This document shows positions 33,411-43,890 of a stretch of DNA of 64,000 nt, in pieces. The notes beneath the pieces are model-generated. The model had not been told where the DNA came from. It worked only from the letters and a program-made list of their open reading frames with translations, and searched no databases. The first letter of the stretch is position 1. Each line of letters begins with the position of its first letter. Made by a program: the position numbers and the translations under genes. The DNA comes from Rhodoplanes sp. Z2-YC6860 (lineage in GTDB: Bacteria; Pseudomonadota; Alphaproteobacteria; Rhizobiales; Xanthobacteraceae): positions 2,732,001 through 2,796,000 of the forward strand of contig NZ_CP007440.1 in NCBI RefSeq assembly GCF_001579845.1, in the 5' to 3' direction.

Positions 33411-34343
33411 CTAAATATTCGCGCCGCGGTTATACGCATCGACCAACTGATTGTAGTCCCGCAACAGCCGCTGCGGTGAGCCCTCGACCATCCAGCCGCT
33501 GCTGGGGTTGAGCATCATCCGTTCGCCCTGGCTGTACGGCACCTTGTCGCGGATCCGCCGCATCAGCTGCTTCCCCGTCGTCAGAAACGACTTCGCATTG
33601 CTGACGAACATCGAGCCGATCTTGCCGCGGCCATCGTCGTCGGAAAGCTGCTCCATCGCTTTCACGACCGCCTCGTACTCGTTCACCGCCTGCGCGATCG
33701 CCGTGACATCCGGCTTCTCGGTGTCCTCCGCGCGCAGCACGCGCTTGGCGTTGATCATCAGCGCCTCGACATGGTAGCGCGCCTTGCGGCCTTCCTTCTG
33801 CTCGATCTCGGCGAGCTTCTCCAATGCGCGCCGGTCGTTGATGGTCTCGACGCCGCCACGCAGCGCCTTGTCGGCGGCGGCGAAGGCGTTCCAGGCGGCG
33901 ACGAGCTGGGGATGCAGCGCCTTGCCCTTCGCCATCTTGTCGTCCTTGTAGTTCTCCTGGGTGTAGTAGTCGTCGGCCTCCTTCAGCAACGCTTCGAGCT
34001 TCGTCACCGCCGCCGCATAGGCGGAAGCCGCGCCTTCCAGCGTGGCGTCATGCGGCTCGAGCGTGTTGGCCTTGTCGACGCTCTTCCGGCAATCGGCGGT
34101 GTCGTAGATCGTGTAGGTGCCGTAGATGATCCGCTCCCGGCCGGTCGGGCCGTCCTTGCCGACCCAGCTGAAATAGCGGTTGCGGGAATCGTAGGAGCGC
34201 GCCGACAGCCGGTTGATGCAGCCGACATAGGCATTGAGCTTTTCGGTGAGCGAGGAGGGTTGGGCGCTGGCGATATCGGCGAAGGCCGAGGTCAGGAGGG
34301 CGGCTGCGCCACAGGCGAGCACCAATGAACGGAGCGGATTCAT
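33411..34343 (-). CDS. DUF3829/YiiG-like secreted helical protein
   Basis: The protein has 310 residues. A signal (MNPLRSLVLACGAAALLTSA) ends near ASA-Q. The start at 34343 follows GGGGA 7 bases upstream. The mature part is helical and rich in Lys/Glu: LTEKLNAYVGCINRLSARSYDSRNRYFSW, then repeated long helices, and a C-terminal LRDYNQLVDAYNR. Members of the family are lipoproteins or periplasmic proteins of unknown function. Two Cys (VGCI and DCRK) may pair. Confidence 0.82.
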   Translation of the reverse strand: MNPLRSLVLACGAAALLTSAFADIASAQPSSLTEKLNAYVGCINRLSARSYDSRNRYFSWVGKDGPTGRERIIYGTYTIYDTADCRKSVDKANTLEPHDATLEGAASAYAAAVTKLEALLKEADDYYTQENYKDDKMAKGKALHPQLVAAWNAFAAADKALRGGVETINDRRALEKLAEIEQKEGRKARYHVEALMINAKRVLRAEDTEKPDVTAIAQAVNEYEAVVKAMEQLSDDDGRGKIGSMFVSNAKSFLTTGKQLMRRIRDKVPYSQGERMMLNPSSGWMVEGSPQRLLRDYNQLVDAYNRGANI

Positions 34344-34488
34344 GTCTGTATCCCCAAATTCCAACGGCGGCGCGTCTCAAACGGGAACGCCATCCGAAGA
34401 TTGGTCGGACGAGGCCCGCTGCGGGTTCAAGGCGGAACGACAGGTTTCTTGGGAGGCGGCGCAACGTGCGTCTGGCGAGACTGTTGGT

Positions 34489-34776
34489 TCACTCTCGGCT
34501 TTCGCGACCGTGCCAAATCCTGAGAACAATGAGCTCGTCACGCTCCGCATTGTGAGTATAGCGGACGACGTAGTTTGATGAACCAAACGGAACGATCAGT
34601 TCGCGGATGAACGGAATTGGCGATGGCCTACCGCGGTCTGGGAAGAGATCGAGTGAGTCAATAGCGTTGGTTATTGCGGCAACAGCGCGATGCGCTGATT
34701 CAAGATTCACATCGGAAAGGAAAGTGTGAAGTCTTTGCAGGTCCGCTTGCGCGGCTTCCGCAACAAGGAGCTTCAC
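34489..34776 (-). CDS. ParE/RelE superfamily toxin
   Basis: The protein has 95 residues. The fold is recognised from AQADLQRLHTFLSDVNLESAH, FPDRGRPSPIPFIREL, NYVVRYTHNAERDELIVLRIWHGR. The final His-Gly-Arg is typical of ParE. Such toxins poison gyrase or cleave mRNA. The gene starts with GTG overlapping the antitoxin stop (GTGA), so its translation depends on the antitoxin, as is usual for these modules. Confidence 0.9.
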   Translation of the reverse strand: MKLLVAEAAQADLQRLHTFLSDVNLESAHRAVAAITNAIDSLDLFPDRGRPSPIPFIRELIVPFGSSNYVVRYTHNAERDELIVLRIWHGRESRE

Positions 34777-35090
34777 AGCTTACGGGGCTTCGGTACGGGC
34801 AATTCGTTCGCTGTGCCCCAGCTTTGCATCCAAGCCTTGACCTCATCCCACGGCAAACCCACGCGTGTGCGATTGAATTCGGCAAGGCGACGGGTGTCCT
34901 CGGCCAGTACCTCCGGCGACCACGGGCCTTCGCCCTTTTCGCGCATGGCCTCGAGCCAAGGAGCCAGTGGAATGTCAGCAGCCGCGAGATCAGCCAACAG
35001 ATCGGCAACACTCATGCCTCGCGCCGCAGCGCGGGCCTCGAGAAGCTCCGCCGTCTGAGTGTCCACCTCGATTTTGACCTTCGCGTTCAT
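34773..35090 (-). CDS. Ribbon-helix-helix-type antitoxin
   Basis: The protein has 105 residues. The N-terminal strand and helix (KVKIEVDTQTAELLEARAAA) suggest a ribbon-helix-helix DNA-binding part. A longer C-terminal part follows with LAEFNRTRVGLPWDEVKAWM, which fits a toxin-binding tail. It is upstream of and coupled with the ParE-type toxin. The pair would control its own promoter. The C-terminal tail ends in a Lys/Arg/Pro run. Confidence 0.86.
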   Translation of the reverse strand: MNAKVKIEVDTQTAELLEARAAARGMSVADLLADLAAADIPLAPWLEAMREKGEGPWSPEVLAEDTRRLAEFNRTRVGLPWDEVKAWMQSWGTANELPVPKPRKL

Positions 35091-35184
35091 GGGGACAGGA
35101 TAGCACTATGCCAGCGCAGAGCGAAGCGGGACGGAAGCGAAAAACGGCCGGCAATAAACGCCAAACGTGGAAGATGTCTCAGCG

Positions 35185-35793
35185 TCAGTTCGCCCGCCAT
35201 ATACGGCCAACTGCCGCTTGCCAATTTTTCGCTAGCCGTGAGAGGGCATGCCACCGTTGTTGTGGCTTTGTGGCCGGCAGATGGGGCGGTGGGGCGGGTC
35301 GCGGCGGATCCACGAGTTCAGCCACCACCGGCACCGCCTTACCCTGCGCCTCGGGCGTCATCTTCGCACTCGCGCGCGCGTCCTCCACCGCCTTCCGTCC
35401 GACATGGCGCAGAAACGACTGCTCGTGCGGCAGGCTCAGCCGCTCGACCGCGGCCTTCAGCGGCAACCAGTCCACCGCCTTGATGTCGTGCATCAGCTTG
35501 CCGGCGGAGCCGTCGACCGCCTGCATGCGCCAGAAGTGCGCGACCTTGGGGCCGCGATTGCCCACGTAAGAGATCACGCCGAGGAATTCGTGCACGATCA
35601 CGTCGTGACCGGTCTCTTCGCTGGCCTCGCGCTTCGCGGCGGCAAGCGGCGTTTCGTGCGGCTTGAGCTTGCCCTTGGGCAGCACCCAGGCGCCGTCCTT
35701 CCTCCGCTGCACGACCGCGACGAGCGGGCGCAGGCCGTCGCGCAGCACGATGCCGCCAGCCGCCTGAACGGGACGTCGCGCCGATTTTCCCAT
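35185..35793 (-). CDS. Nudix hydrolase
   Basis: The protein has 202 residues. The complete Nudix box is present in residues about 41-63: G-KLKPH-E-TPLAAAK-REASEETG-HD, matching G-x5-E-x7-R-E-x-x-E-E-x-G. It would hydrolyse a nucleoside diphosphate linked to another group; substrate not readable. The C-terminal 60 residues are Pro/Ala/Lys-rich and atypical. The start at 35793 is supported by the residue order; its ribosome site is weak. The region upstream is a long gene-free stretch. Confidence 0.88.
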   Translation of the reverse strand: MGKSARRPVQAAGGIVLRDGLRPLVAVVQRRKDGAWVLPKGKLKPHETPLAAAKREASEETGHDVIVHEFLGVISYVGNRGPKVAHFWRMQAVDGSAGKLMHDIKAVDWLPLKAAVERLSLPHEQSFLRHVGRKAVEDARASAKMTPEAQGKAVPVVAELVDPPRPAPPPHLPATKPQQRWHALSRLAKNWQAAVGRIWRAN

Positions 35794-35970
35794 CTCGCCC
35801 GAACCGGTCCGTTGTCTATGGTTGTGTCGCCAACCGCGCGCGCAAAATGCAGCCGGAGGCCGCGCGTTATAGCGTCTGGTGCGCGAGGCACAAGTGAAAC
35901 GCGAATGGATGTCATGGGAGCGACAATGCACCGCGTCTGTTCGGCAACCGCGCGACGCGTCTCACTCCGC

Positions 35971-36097
35971 CCTCATCCTGAGGAGCGCGAGCGAAGCGAG
36001 TGCGTCTCGAAGGACGAGGGCGGCCCCGGCCGCTTGCATTGTCCGGGCGGCCTCGTGCTTCGAGACGCACGCCTTCGGCGCGCTCCTCAGCATGAGG
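35971..36097. repeat. Palindromic repeat, second copy of the 33229 family
   Basis: The left arm CCTCATCCTGAGGAGCGCG and right arm CGCGCTCCTCAGCATGAGG are inverted. Inner arms GTGCGTCTCGAAGGAC and GTGCTTCGAGACGCAC continue the pairing. It lies in the 925-base gene-free region upstream of the Nudix gene. Confidence 0.82.
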
Positions 36098-36718
36098 CCG
36101 GGAGAGAGCGAGCCACGAGCTCACAACAAATGCAGAAGCGTTCTTGGCGTGAGAAGCGACTGACAGCGAGACGCATTTTTTCGCTTTGCATTCCCGCAAA
36201 TCACGAGTAGACGCGATTCTGCCTTGCTCGTTGAGGGCGTCTTCTAGGGACGTCTGGTTGGCGGAGCAGGGTGTGGCGCCTGCAGGCGTGGTTCGTACCC
36301 ATGTCCCAGGGTGTTCCGCCATCGACCGCCCCCGCTAAAGAGGGGGCCGCCCGCAAGGGCAGGGTGTCCGGATGAAGGGTCATGGCAACATGGCCTGGAT
36401 AAGGGTCCGTCCCTCCGGGGTGCACTCTTTCGATGGCCGCGCAAAAAATCGCCGCGGTGGAGCGCCGGAAGGCGTGCGTGCCGCAAGGCACGCGGGCACC
36501 CCTCGCAAGGGTGCTCAACGTAGGCGTGGCGCTGACCGGCGCTCCGCTCCCTCACCCATGTGAGGGACAAGGAAGAATAGAGGCGCTAGCCCCGCGCCTG
36601 ATCTGAAGGGGCCGATGAATCACGCCTGTATGAATGTTGAGGCAACGCGATAAGGAGCGCGGGCTGTTTGAAATGTGAATCTGAAAACCAGCGGCGGCGG
36701 GTGCACCCCCGGCCGTCC
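36098..36718. other. Gene-free, hairpin-rich stretch
   Basis: I see no convincing gene in this stretch. The open frames are short, overlap each other on both strands and have no ribosome sites. It does contain several short perfect hairpins, such as GCGTGCC-GCAA-GGCACGC (36476-36493) and GCACCC-...-GGGTGC (36496-36514), and a CCCCC/GGGGG stem near 36329. The base pattern of the stretch around 36290-36560 looks like a further interspersed repeat of this bacterial group; I cannot rule out a structured RNA. Confidence 0.5.
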
Positions 36719-37411
36719 TCATCCCGCTTTGGTGCCGAAGGCGATGTGGCCGGCTTCCATGAGGCAGATCGTGCCCGGGATGTCGCTTGGCTGGTGCGGG
36801 CCTTGCGGCGCAAGCTCGACCCAGGCCATCGGCATGCTGACCCCGGCGCGCATCTGCGAAAACAGCCGATGGAAGAACCGGCCGAAATGATCGCCGTTCC
36901 GGTTGAGCGTGATGACGATGTTGGCGGGCCATTCGCGCGACGCGGCGAGCGCCTTGCCGAACTCCTGGTTGGACATCAGGTCGCCCGGAAGCTCGGACGC
37001 CATCACCGCGATACGCGCGTGGGCCCCCTGGATCATGTCGCGAAACGAAAACTTCTGGCCCGCGACACGCGCGGACGCGTCGAGCGCGCCGTAGAAGAAC
37101 AGCACGTTGCAGACCGGCACTTCGTTGTCGGCGATCCTGATGTTGTTCTGGAAGATGTCAGTGAGTGTGGTGCGGTCGCGTTCGAGCAGGGCAGCGCCGG
37201 CCGTGCCTGCGAGGTTCACGAAGCCGAGCGTCGGGTTCGCGATGACGTAGGGGTTGTCGGCCGATATCGGCCGCCGCTCGGTCTGGGCCATCTGGAAGCC
37301 TTCGGCATGAGCTTCGAGACCGGCTCCAAGGTTCGGCAACACGACGTCGCCGAACGCGGTTGCAAGGCCGGTGGCCGCACATGATGCAAGCGCATTTCTA
37401 CGGTTGATCAT
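36719..37411 (-). CDS. Exported protein of unknown function with Tat-like signal
   Basis: The protein has 230 residues. The N-terminus INRRNALASCAATGLATAF has a twin arginine and a hydrophobic stretch. The mature part has RTTLTDIFQNNIRIADNEVP and NVLFFYGALDASARV. Further motifs are AMVA-like ARIAVMASELPGDLMSNQEFG and a C-terminal IPGTICLMEAGHIAFG. I recognise no family. It lies 43 bases beyond the thiC stop on the same strand, so it may share the thiC transcript. Confidence 0.68.
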   Translation of the reverse strand: MINRRNALASCAATGLATAFGDVVLPNLGAGLEAHAEGFQMAQTERRPISADNPYVIANPTLGFVNLAGTAGAALLERDRTTLTDIFQNNIRIADNEVPVCNVLFFYGALDASARVAGQKFSFRDMIQGAHARIAVMASELPGDLMSNQEFGKALAASREWPANIVITLNRNGDHFGRFFHRLFSQMRAGVSMPMAWVELAPQGPHQPSDIPGTICLMEAGHIAFGTKAG

Positions 37412-37454
37412 GGGCGGCCTTGATTGCGGGTGCCCTTGGGTCAGAAGCGAAGGA

Positions 37455-39401
<1,947 letters not shown>

Positions 39402-39427
39402 TCAGGCTTCAGGTGGGGGAATAACTG

Positions 39428-39518
39428 GTCCCTGTCCCTTCGCCGGCATGACCCGGATCAGGTTCAAAGGGTCGCCGCTTCGCGGCATCTCAGCTCCTTG
39501 CGGAACACCCCTCGGAAC
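39428..39518 (-). promoter_or_regulatory. TPP riboswitch (THI element) upstream of thiC
   Basis: Read on the minus strand the conserved blocks appear in order: GGGGTG, GCTGAGA, then CCCTTTGAACCTGATCCGGG, and TCATGCCGGCGAAGGGA. These are the classical THI-box pieces, and the element ends about 75 bases before thiC. It should repress thiC when thiamine pyrophosphate is present. Confidence 0.95.
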
Positions 39519-39584
39519 GGTCCTAATCTAGGCCCCTACGCCGGGGTGTCAACGTGGTAGTCTCGCGTCAGGGAGGCGGCGGCC

Positions 39585-41093
39585 ATGCAGAACCCACAAC
39601 ACGCATGCAGGCTCGCCCGGCGGGCGTTCCTTCTCGGCAGCGCAGCAACGCTCGCCGGGCTGCCGGAGTTGGCGCAGGCTCAGGGACAGGCGCAAAGTCA
39701 GGCACCCGACGCGCGACCGGTTTCGCCGATTCGGACCGCGCCGCTGTCGCCGCGCATCGCAGGCTTTGTCACGAGTTTCGACCTCAAGCAGGCGCCGGCG
39801 GAAGCGATCCAGCGGGCGCGCACCGCGTTCGTCGACACGGTCGGCGTGACGCTCGCGGGCTCCACCGAGACGTCGGCCGAGATCGTCCGCGACATGGTGA
39901 AGGAGGAGGGCGCCGCTCCCGCTGTATCGGTGATCGGCTCGACGCTGAAAACGTCGCCGCAGCTTGCGGCGCTGGCGAATGGCGTCGCCTCGCACGCGCT
40001 GGATTTCGATTTCACGTTCCAGCAGGGCCAGATGATGGCGCCGGTCATTCCCGCGCTGTTGCCGCTCGCCGAGAAGTTCGATGCGTCGCCAAGCGAGGTG
40101 CTGGCGGCCTTCATGGTCGGTTTCGAGGTCTGCTCGCGGCTCGGGCGCGCCAATCCGACGCAAGCCGGCGAGGGCGCCTGGCACGCCACCTCGACCATCG
40201 GCGCGATCAGCGCCGCGGTCGCCTGCGCGCGGCTGATGAAGCTTCCGGCGTCGAAGATCCTGGACGTGATCGGCATCGCGGTGTCGCTCGCCTCGGGCGT
40301 CAACGCCAACTACGGCACCATGACCAAGCCGTTGCATGCCGGCCACGCGGCGAAGAACGGCATGATGGCGGCGGTGCTGGGCGGCAAGGGCTTCACGTCG
40401 AACCACGCGGCGCTCGAAGGCCGCGGCGGGTTCTTCGCGACCTTTGGGCGCGGCATGGCCATCAGCACCGAGCCGTTCAACGATCTCGGCAAGCAGTTCG
40501 ATCTCGTCGAGATCGGCTACCGGCCGAAGCGCTATCCGTGCGGCGGCGTGATCCACACCGGCATCGACGCGGCGCTGATGATCCGCGACGAGCTCGGCCC
40601 GCGCGTGTCGGATATTGCGAGCATCAAGGCCGGCATCTCGAAATACGCCGCGAGCCGCGCCAAGCCGGAGTATCCGACCGACATGGAGGCCGCGAAGTTC
40701 AATCTGCAATATGTCGTCGGCTATTCGCTGGTGCATGGCGCGCCGCATCTGGCGTCCTTCGAGCCCGACGCGATAAAAGACGAACGGACCAGGGCCATGG
40801 CGCAGAAGGTCGCCGTCGCACTCGATCCCGAATTCGACAATGCGCACGAGGACTATCCGACGCGGGTCGCGGTCACCCTCAAGGACGGCCGCACCATCGA
40901 AAAGCTCGTGGTCTACGCCAGCGGCACGCCGAAGAACCCGATGTCGGCGGCGCAACTCCGCGACAAGTTCTTCGATTGCGCCGATCATGCGAAAGTCGCG
41001 CGAGGCAACGCCGAGAAGATCGCCGCGATCCTCGACAAGCTCGGCGATCAATCTTCGTTCGGCGAACTCTGGCCGCTGCTTCGCAAAACGTAG
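39585..41093 (+). CDS. MmgE/PrpD family protein with an N-terminal export signal
   Basis: The protein has 502 residues. The family domain runs from residue about 55. Motifs: ATSTIGAISAAVACARL, MTKPLHAGHAAKNGMMAAVL and YPCGGVIHTGIDAALM. The family includes 2-methylcitrate dehydratase and cis-aconitate-type enzymes, normally cytosolic. The first 33 residues (RLARRAFLLGSAATLAGLPE, then A-Q-A-Q) look like a Tat signal with cleavage near AQA. A periplasmic location would be unusual. The GGGAGG-type site is 8 bases upstream. Confidence 0.85.
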   Translation: MQNPQHACRLARRAFLLGSAATLAGLPELAQAQGQAQSQAPDARPVSPIRTAPLSPRIAGFVTSFDLKQAPAEAIQRARTAFVDTVGVTLAGSTETSAEIVRDMVKEEGAAPAVSVIGSTLKTSPQLAALANGVASHALDFDFTFQQGQMMAPVIPALLPLAEKFDASPSEVLAAFMVGFEVCSRLGRANPTQAGEGAWHATSTIGAISAAVACARLMKLPASKILDVIGIAVSLASGVNANYGTMTKPLHAGHAAKNGMMAAVLGGKGFTSNHAALEGRGGFFATFGRGMAISTEPFNDLGKQFDLVEIGYRPKRYPCGGVIHTGIDAALMIRDELGPRVSDIASIKAGISKYAASRAKPEYPTDMEAAKFNLQYVVGYSLVHGAPHLASFEPDAIKDERTRAMAQKVAVALDPEFDNAHEDYPTRVAVTLKDGRTIEKLVVYASGTPKNPMSAAQLRDKFFDCADHAKVARGNAEKIAAILDKLGDQSSFGELWPLLRKT

Positions 41094-41098
41094 GAGGT

Positions 41099-41761
41099 TT
41101 ATCGCTTGAGGATCGTCACCGGTGCGCGGCTTTCCCAACCGTCGGTCTCGAGCGTCGGCGTGTCGCTGTCGTTTTGCGGATAACCAACACAGAAATATCC
41201 GATGAAAGACCACTCCGACGGCACGTCGAGCACGCTCTTCACTTCGTTCGGATCGAGGATCGACACCCAGCCCATGCCGATGCCTTCGGCGCGCGCCGCG
41301 AGCCAGATCAGATTCACCGCCGCCACCGCCGAATACTCGATCGTCATCGGCATGGTCATGCGGCCGAGCCCGTGTCCTTGCGGTGTCTTGGGATCGGCGA
41401 ACACCGCGAGCTGGCAGGGCGCTTCGCTCAGACCTTCGAGCTTCAGCCGTGCATAGAGCGCGGCGCGCTCGCCCGCGTAGCCGCGCAAGGCCTCTTGGTT
41501 GCTGCTGTCGAAGCAGGCGCGGATGGATTGGCGGTTGCCTTCGGTCGCGACAATCACGAAGCGCCACGGCTCGCTCAAGCCGACCGACGGCGCGAGCGAC
41601 GCGACCGACAGAAGCCGCTCCAAGGTGCCGGGCGGCAGCGGATCGCGCTTGAATTTGCGGACATCGCGCCGCCACCGGAACAGCTCCAGGAGCTTTCCGC
41701 GAAAGTCCGCGCCAAAGTCCGGTGCGCGGTCCTGTTTCCGGGTGACGTCGTCCATGCCCAT
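41099..41761 (-). CDS. bluB: 5,6-Dimethylbenzimidazole synthase BluB
   Basis: The protein has 220 residues. BluB belongs to the nitroreductase-like flavin fold but breaks FMNH2 with oxygen to make the lower ligand of vitamin B12. The BluB signature is here: FRWRRDVRKFKRDPLPPG, LLSVASLAPSVGLSEPWRFV, and GMGWVSILDPNEVKSVLDVP. The start at 41761 or 41755 is chosen over longer forms because those run into the ompA terminator. metH, a B12 enzyme, is 10 kb away. Confidence 0.9.
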   Translation of the reverse strand: MGMDDVTRKQDRAPDFGADFRGKLLELFRWRRDVRKFKRDPLPPGTLERLLSVASLAPSVGLSEPWRFVIVATEGNRQSIRACFDSSNQEALRGYAGERAALYARLKLEGLSEAPCQLAVFADPKTPQGHGLGRMTMPMTIEYSAVAAVNLIWLAARAEGIGMGWVSILDPNEVKSVLDVPSEWSFIGYFCVGYPQNDSDTPTLETDGWESRAPVTILKR

Positions 41762-41801
41762 CGCATAGTCGGTGGCACGCCAAAAGTCACCCGAAAGGCA
41801 G

Positions 41802-41838
41802 CAAAAAGCCGGGCGGATGCAGCGCACCCGCCCGGCTT
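41802..41838 (-). terminator. Rho-independent terminator of the OmpA-family gene
   Basis: On the minus strand AGCCGGGCGG pairs with CCGCCCGGCT over a 10-base loop and is followed by TTTTTG. It lies 14 bases beyond the stop at 41852 and just upstream of bluB, so bluB should have its own promoter. Confidence 0.88.
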
Positions 41839-41851
41839 GCCTGGTTCAGAA

Positions 41852-43648
41852 TCAGCGTGCGGCCTGCTGGCCGTCGATCAGCGGCGTGATGCGGCGCACC
41901 GCGACGCGGCGGTTGGCTTCCTCAGGTCCCGGGCTGTTGATCTTGAGGAACTGCGCACCGTAGCCCTGCGTCACGAGGTTCTCCGGCGGCACGTTGAACT
42001 GCTCGGTGAGCGCCACCGCAACAGACTCGGCTCGGCGGTCGGACAGCGAGAGATTGTCCTCCGGCGCGCCGGTCGCGTCGGTGTAGCCCTCGACCATGAA
42101 CACCTCGCGCGGATTGCGCTGCAGCGCCCGGTTGATGCCGTCGGCGATCACCGAGAGCTTGTCGATCTGGTCGGGGCCAAGCTGCCAGGAGCTGGTCTCG
42201 AACGTGACGTCGAGGTCAACCCGGGGCATGCGGTCGCGCAGCGGCGCGCTGAAGCGGACCTGGTCGAGCGTGTAGCGCTCGGCGAGCGGCTCGATCGGCG
42301 GTGCCATGAACACGCCGTAGATGTCGTCCGGCCGCGCGCGGCCCATCTCGACGATGTAGCGCTCGCGCGGGATGCGGATCACCGGCTCCGGCAGCTGCAC
42401 GAACATATTGACCGGACGCGTGCCGACGAAGCTGTTGTCGATGATCACGATCTCGCGCCCGCTCGGATCGCGGCGGACGCGGCGGAGCAACTGTCCGTTC
42501 GGATCGGTGATGTTGACGATGTTATAGCCACCGTTCCGCTGGACGATCGTCTCGGTGTTGCCGCCACGCTGCTCGGTGCGGACGTTCGCTGCGTTGATCA
42601 CGAAGCGGTTGGTCTCGCTGTGGCGGATGATGGTGGTGTTGTTCTCGCGGATGATCGTGCGATCACCCTCACGGATGAAGGTGCGGTCGCCCTCGCGGAC
42701 CTCCTGACGGTTTTTGCGGATGTCGTCGATCCTCGGCGCCGGTCCTCCCTGGGCATCGCGGCGGATGAACTCACGCGCATCACGCGGTTGCGTGGGCGTC
42801 GCGATCGCGGCTGGATTGCGCTGGAGCACTGCCGCAGGAACCTGCTGCTGCGCGGGCTGTTGCGCGGTCGGCCTGGCATTGCCCGGCGGCTGCTGCGCGG
42901 CGGCGGGCACCTGCGGTTGCGGTTGTTGCGCAGTCGGAGCCTGCGGCGGCTGGCCAGGGCGACGCTGATCTCGGCGTTCGTCTCGGCGTTCCTGCACCGT
43001 CGGCGCGGGCGTGCCTTGCGGCTGCTGAGCGGTGGCCGGTGCTTGAGGTTGCGGCCGCTGCGCGGCGGGAGGCACCTGCGGATGCTGCTGTTGTTGGGCA
43101 GCTGGAGCTTGGGGGGCGGGCTGCTGCGCGGCGGGAGCTTGCTGCGGCGGCTGGCCTGGGCGGCGCTGATCGCGGCGTTCCTGCGCCGTCGGCGCGGGAG
43201 TGCCTTGCGGCTGTTGGGCGGCGGCGGGCGCTTGCGGCTGCGGTCGCTGCGCGGCGGGAGGCGTCGCTGGCCGCGGTTGCTGTGCAGCCGGTGCCTGCGG
43301 AGGCGGGCCCGGCCGGCGCTGTTCACGCTGCTCCTGCGCGGCCGGTGCGGGAGGCCGTTGCGGCTGCTGAGCTGTTGGAGGCGCAGCGGGGTGCGGCTGT
43401 TGCGCCGCCGGCGGTTGCGGATGGGGCGGGGCCGCAGGTGCCGCCGGCCGCTGTTGCGGTGGGCGCTGCGGTGGCTTGCCGCGCTCTTCGGGCTTCTGCG
43501 GACTTTCAGCGGCCTGCGCAACGACGATCGCGTCGCTTCGGTTCTGCCCGGTCCCTGCGAAAGACGCATGCGGCAACGCCGTCATCGTGGCCAGCGCGGT
43601 CCCGGCGAGGACGCGCGACAGACCGTGCGGGCGGATGCGAGAGATCAT
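41852..43648 (-). CDS. OmpA-family protein with long Pro/Gln/Ala region
   Basis: The protein has 598 residues. A signal (SRVLAGTALATMTALPHAS) precedes a low-complexity Pro/Gln/Ala region, residues 45-300. This contains two near-identical repeats of about 63-67 residues with PQGTPAPTAQERRDQRRPGQ in each. Residues 320-390 have degenerate REGDRTFIREGDRTIIREN-type repeats. The last about 130 residues are an OmpA C-terminal domain with VEGYTDATGAPEDNLSLSDR, which binds peptidoglycan. The protein probably links the outer membrane to peptidoglycan with a long spacer. A terminator follows it. Confidence 0.9.
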   Translation of the reverse strand: MISRIRPHGLSRVLAGTALATMTALPHASFAGTGQNRSDAIVVAQAAESPQKPEERGKPPQRPPQQRPAAPAAPPHPQPPAAQQPHPAAPPTAQQPQRPPAPAAQEQREQRRPGPPPQAPAAQQPRPATPPAAQRPQPQAPAAAQQPQGTPAPTAQERRDQRRPGQPPQQAPAAQQPAPQAPAAQQQQHPQVPPAAQRPQPQAPATAQQPQGTPAPTVQERRDERRDQRRPGQPPQAPTAQQPQPQVPAAAQQPPGNARPTAQQPAQQQVPAAVLQRNPAAIATPTQPRDAREFIRRDAQGGPAPRIDDIRKNRQEVREGDRTFIREGDRTIIRENNTTIIRHSETNRFVINAANVRTEQRGGNTETIVQRNGGYNIVNITDPNGQLLRRVRRDPSGREIVIIDNSFVGTRPVNMFVQLPEPVIRIPRERYIVEMGRARPDDIYGVFMAPPIEPLAERYTLDQVRFSAPLRDRMPRVDLDVTFETSSWQLGPDQIDKLSVIADGINRALQRNPREVFMVEGYTDATGAPEDNLSLSDRRAESVAVALTEQFNVPPENLVTQGYGAQFLKINSPGPEEANRRVAVRRITPLIDGQQAAR

Positions 43649-43890
43649 TCGTGGATGCTCCTGATGAATCTTCAGCGGAATTTACGTGACCGATTGCAAC
43701 GATTCTGTGTTCGGTCAAAGACGCAAGTGCGACAGCGTGTGTGCGGCGCAAAGCGCCGAACTTCGAAAACAGCAGAGCGTCGAAATTGGTTCCGGGATTT
43801 GCTGAAAATATCCATCGGGCGGCCGATTTCTGAACGCGCCTTTATCACGGCTTCTTCGCACTCAGGTTGTCGGATTTTTCCTGACGTCGC

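Noticed and set aside
36201-36570. Overlapping short frames of 70-108 codons in the gene-free stretch
   Set aside because: Frames on both strands overlap each other, lack ribosome sites, and consist of repeat-like hairpin DNA. They are likely annotation artefacts.
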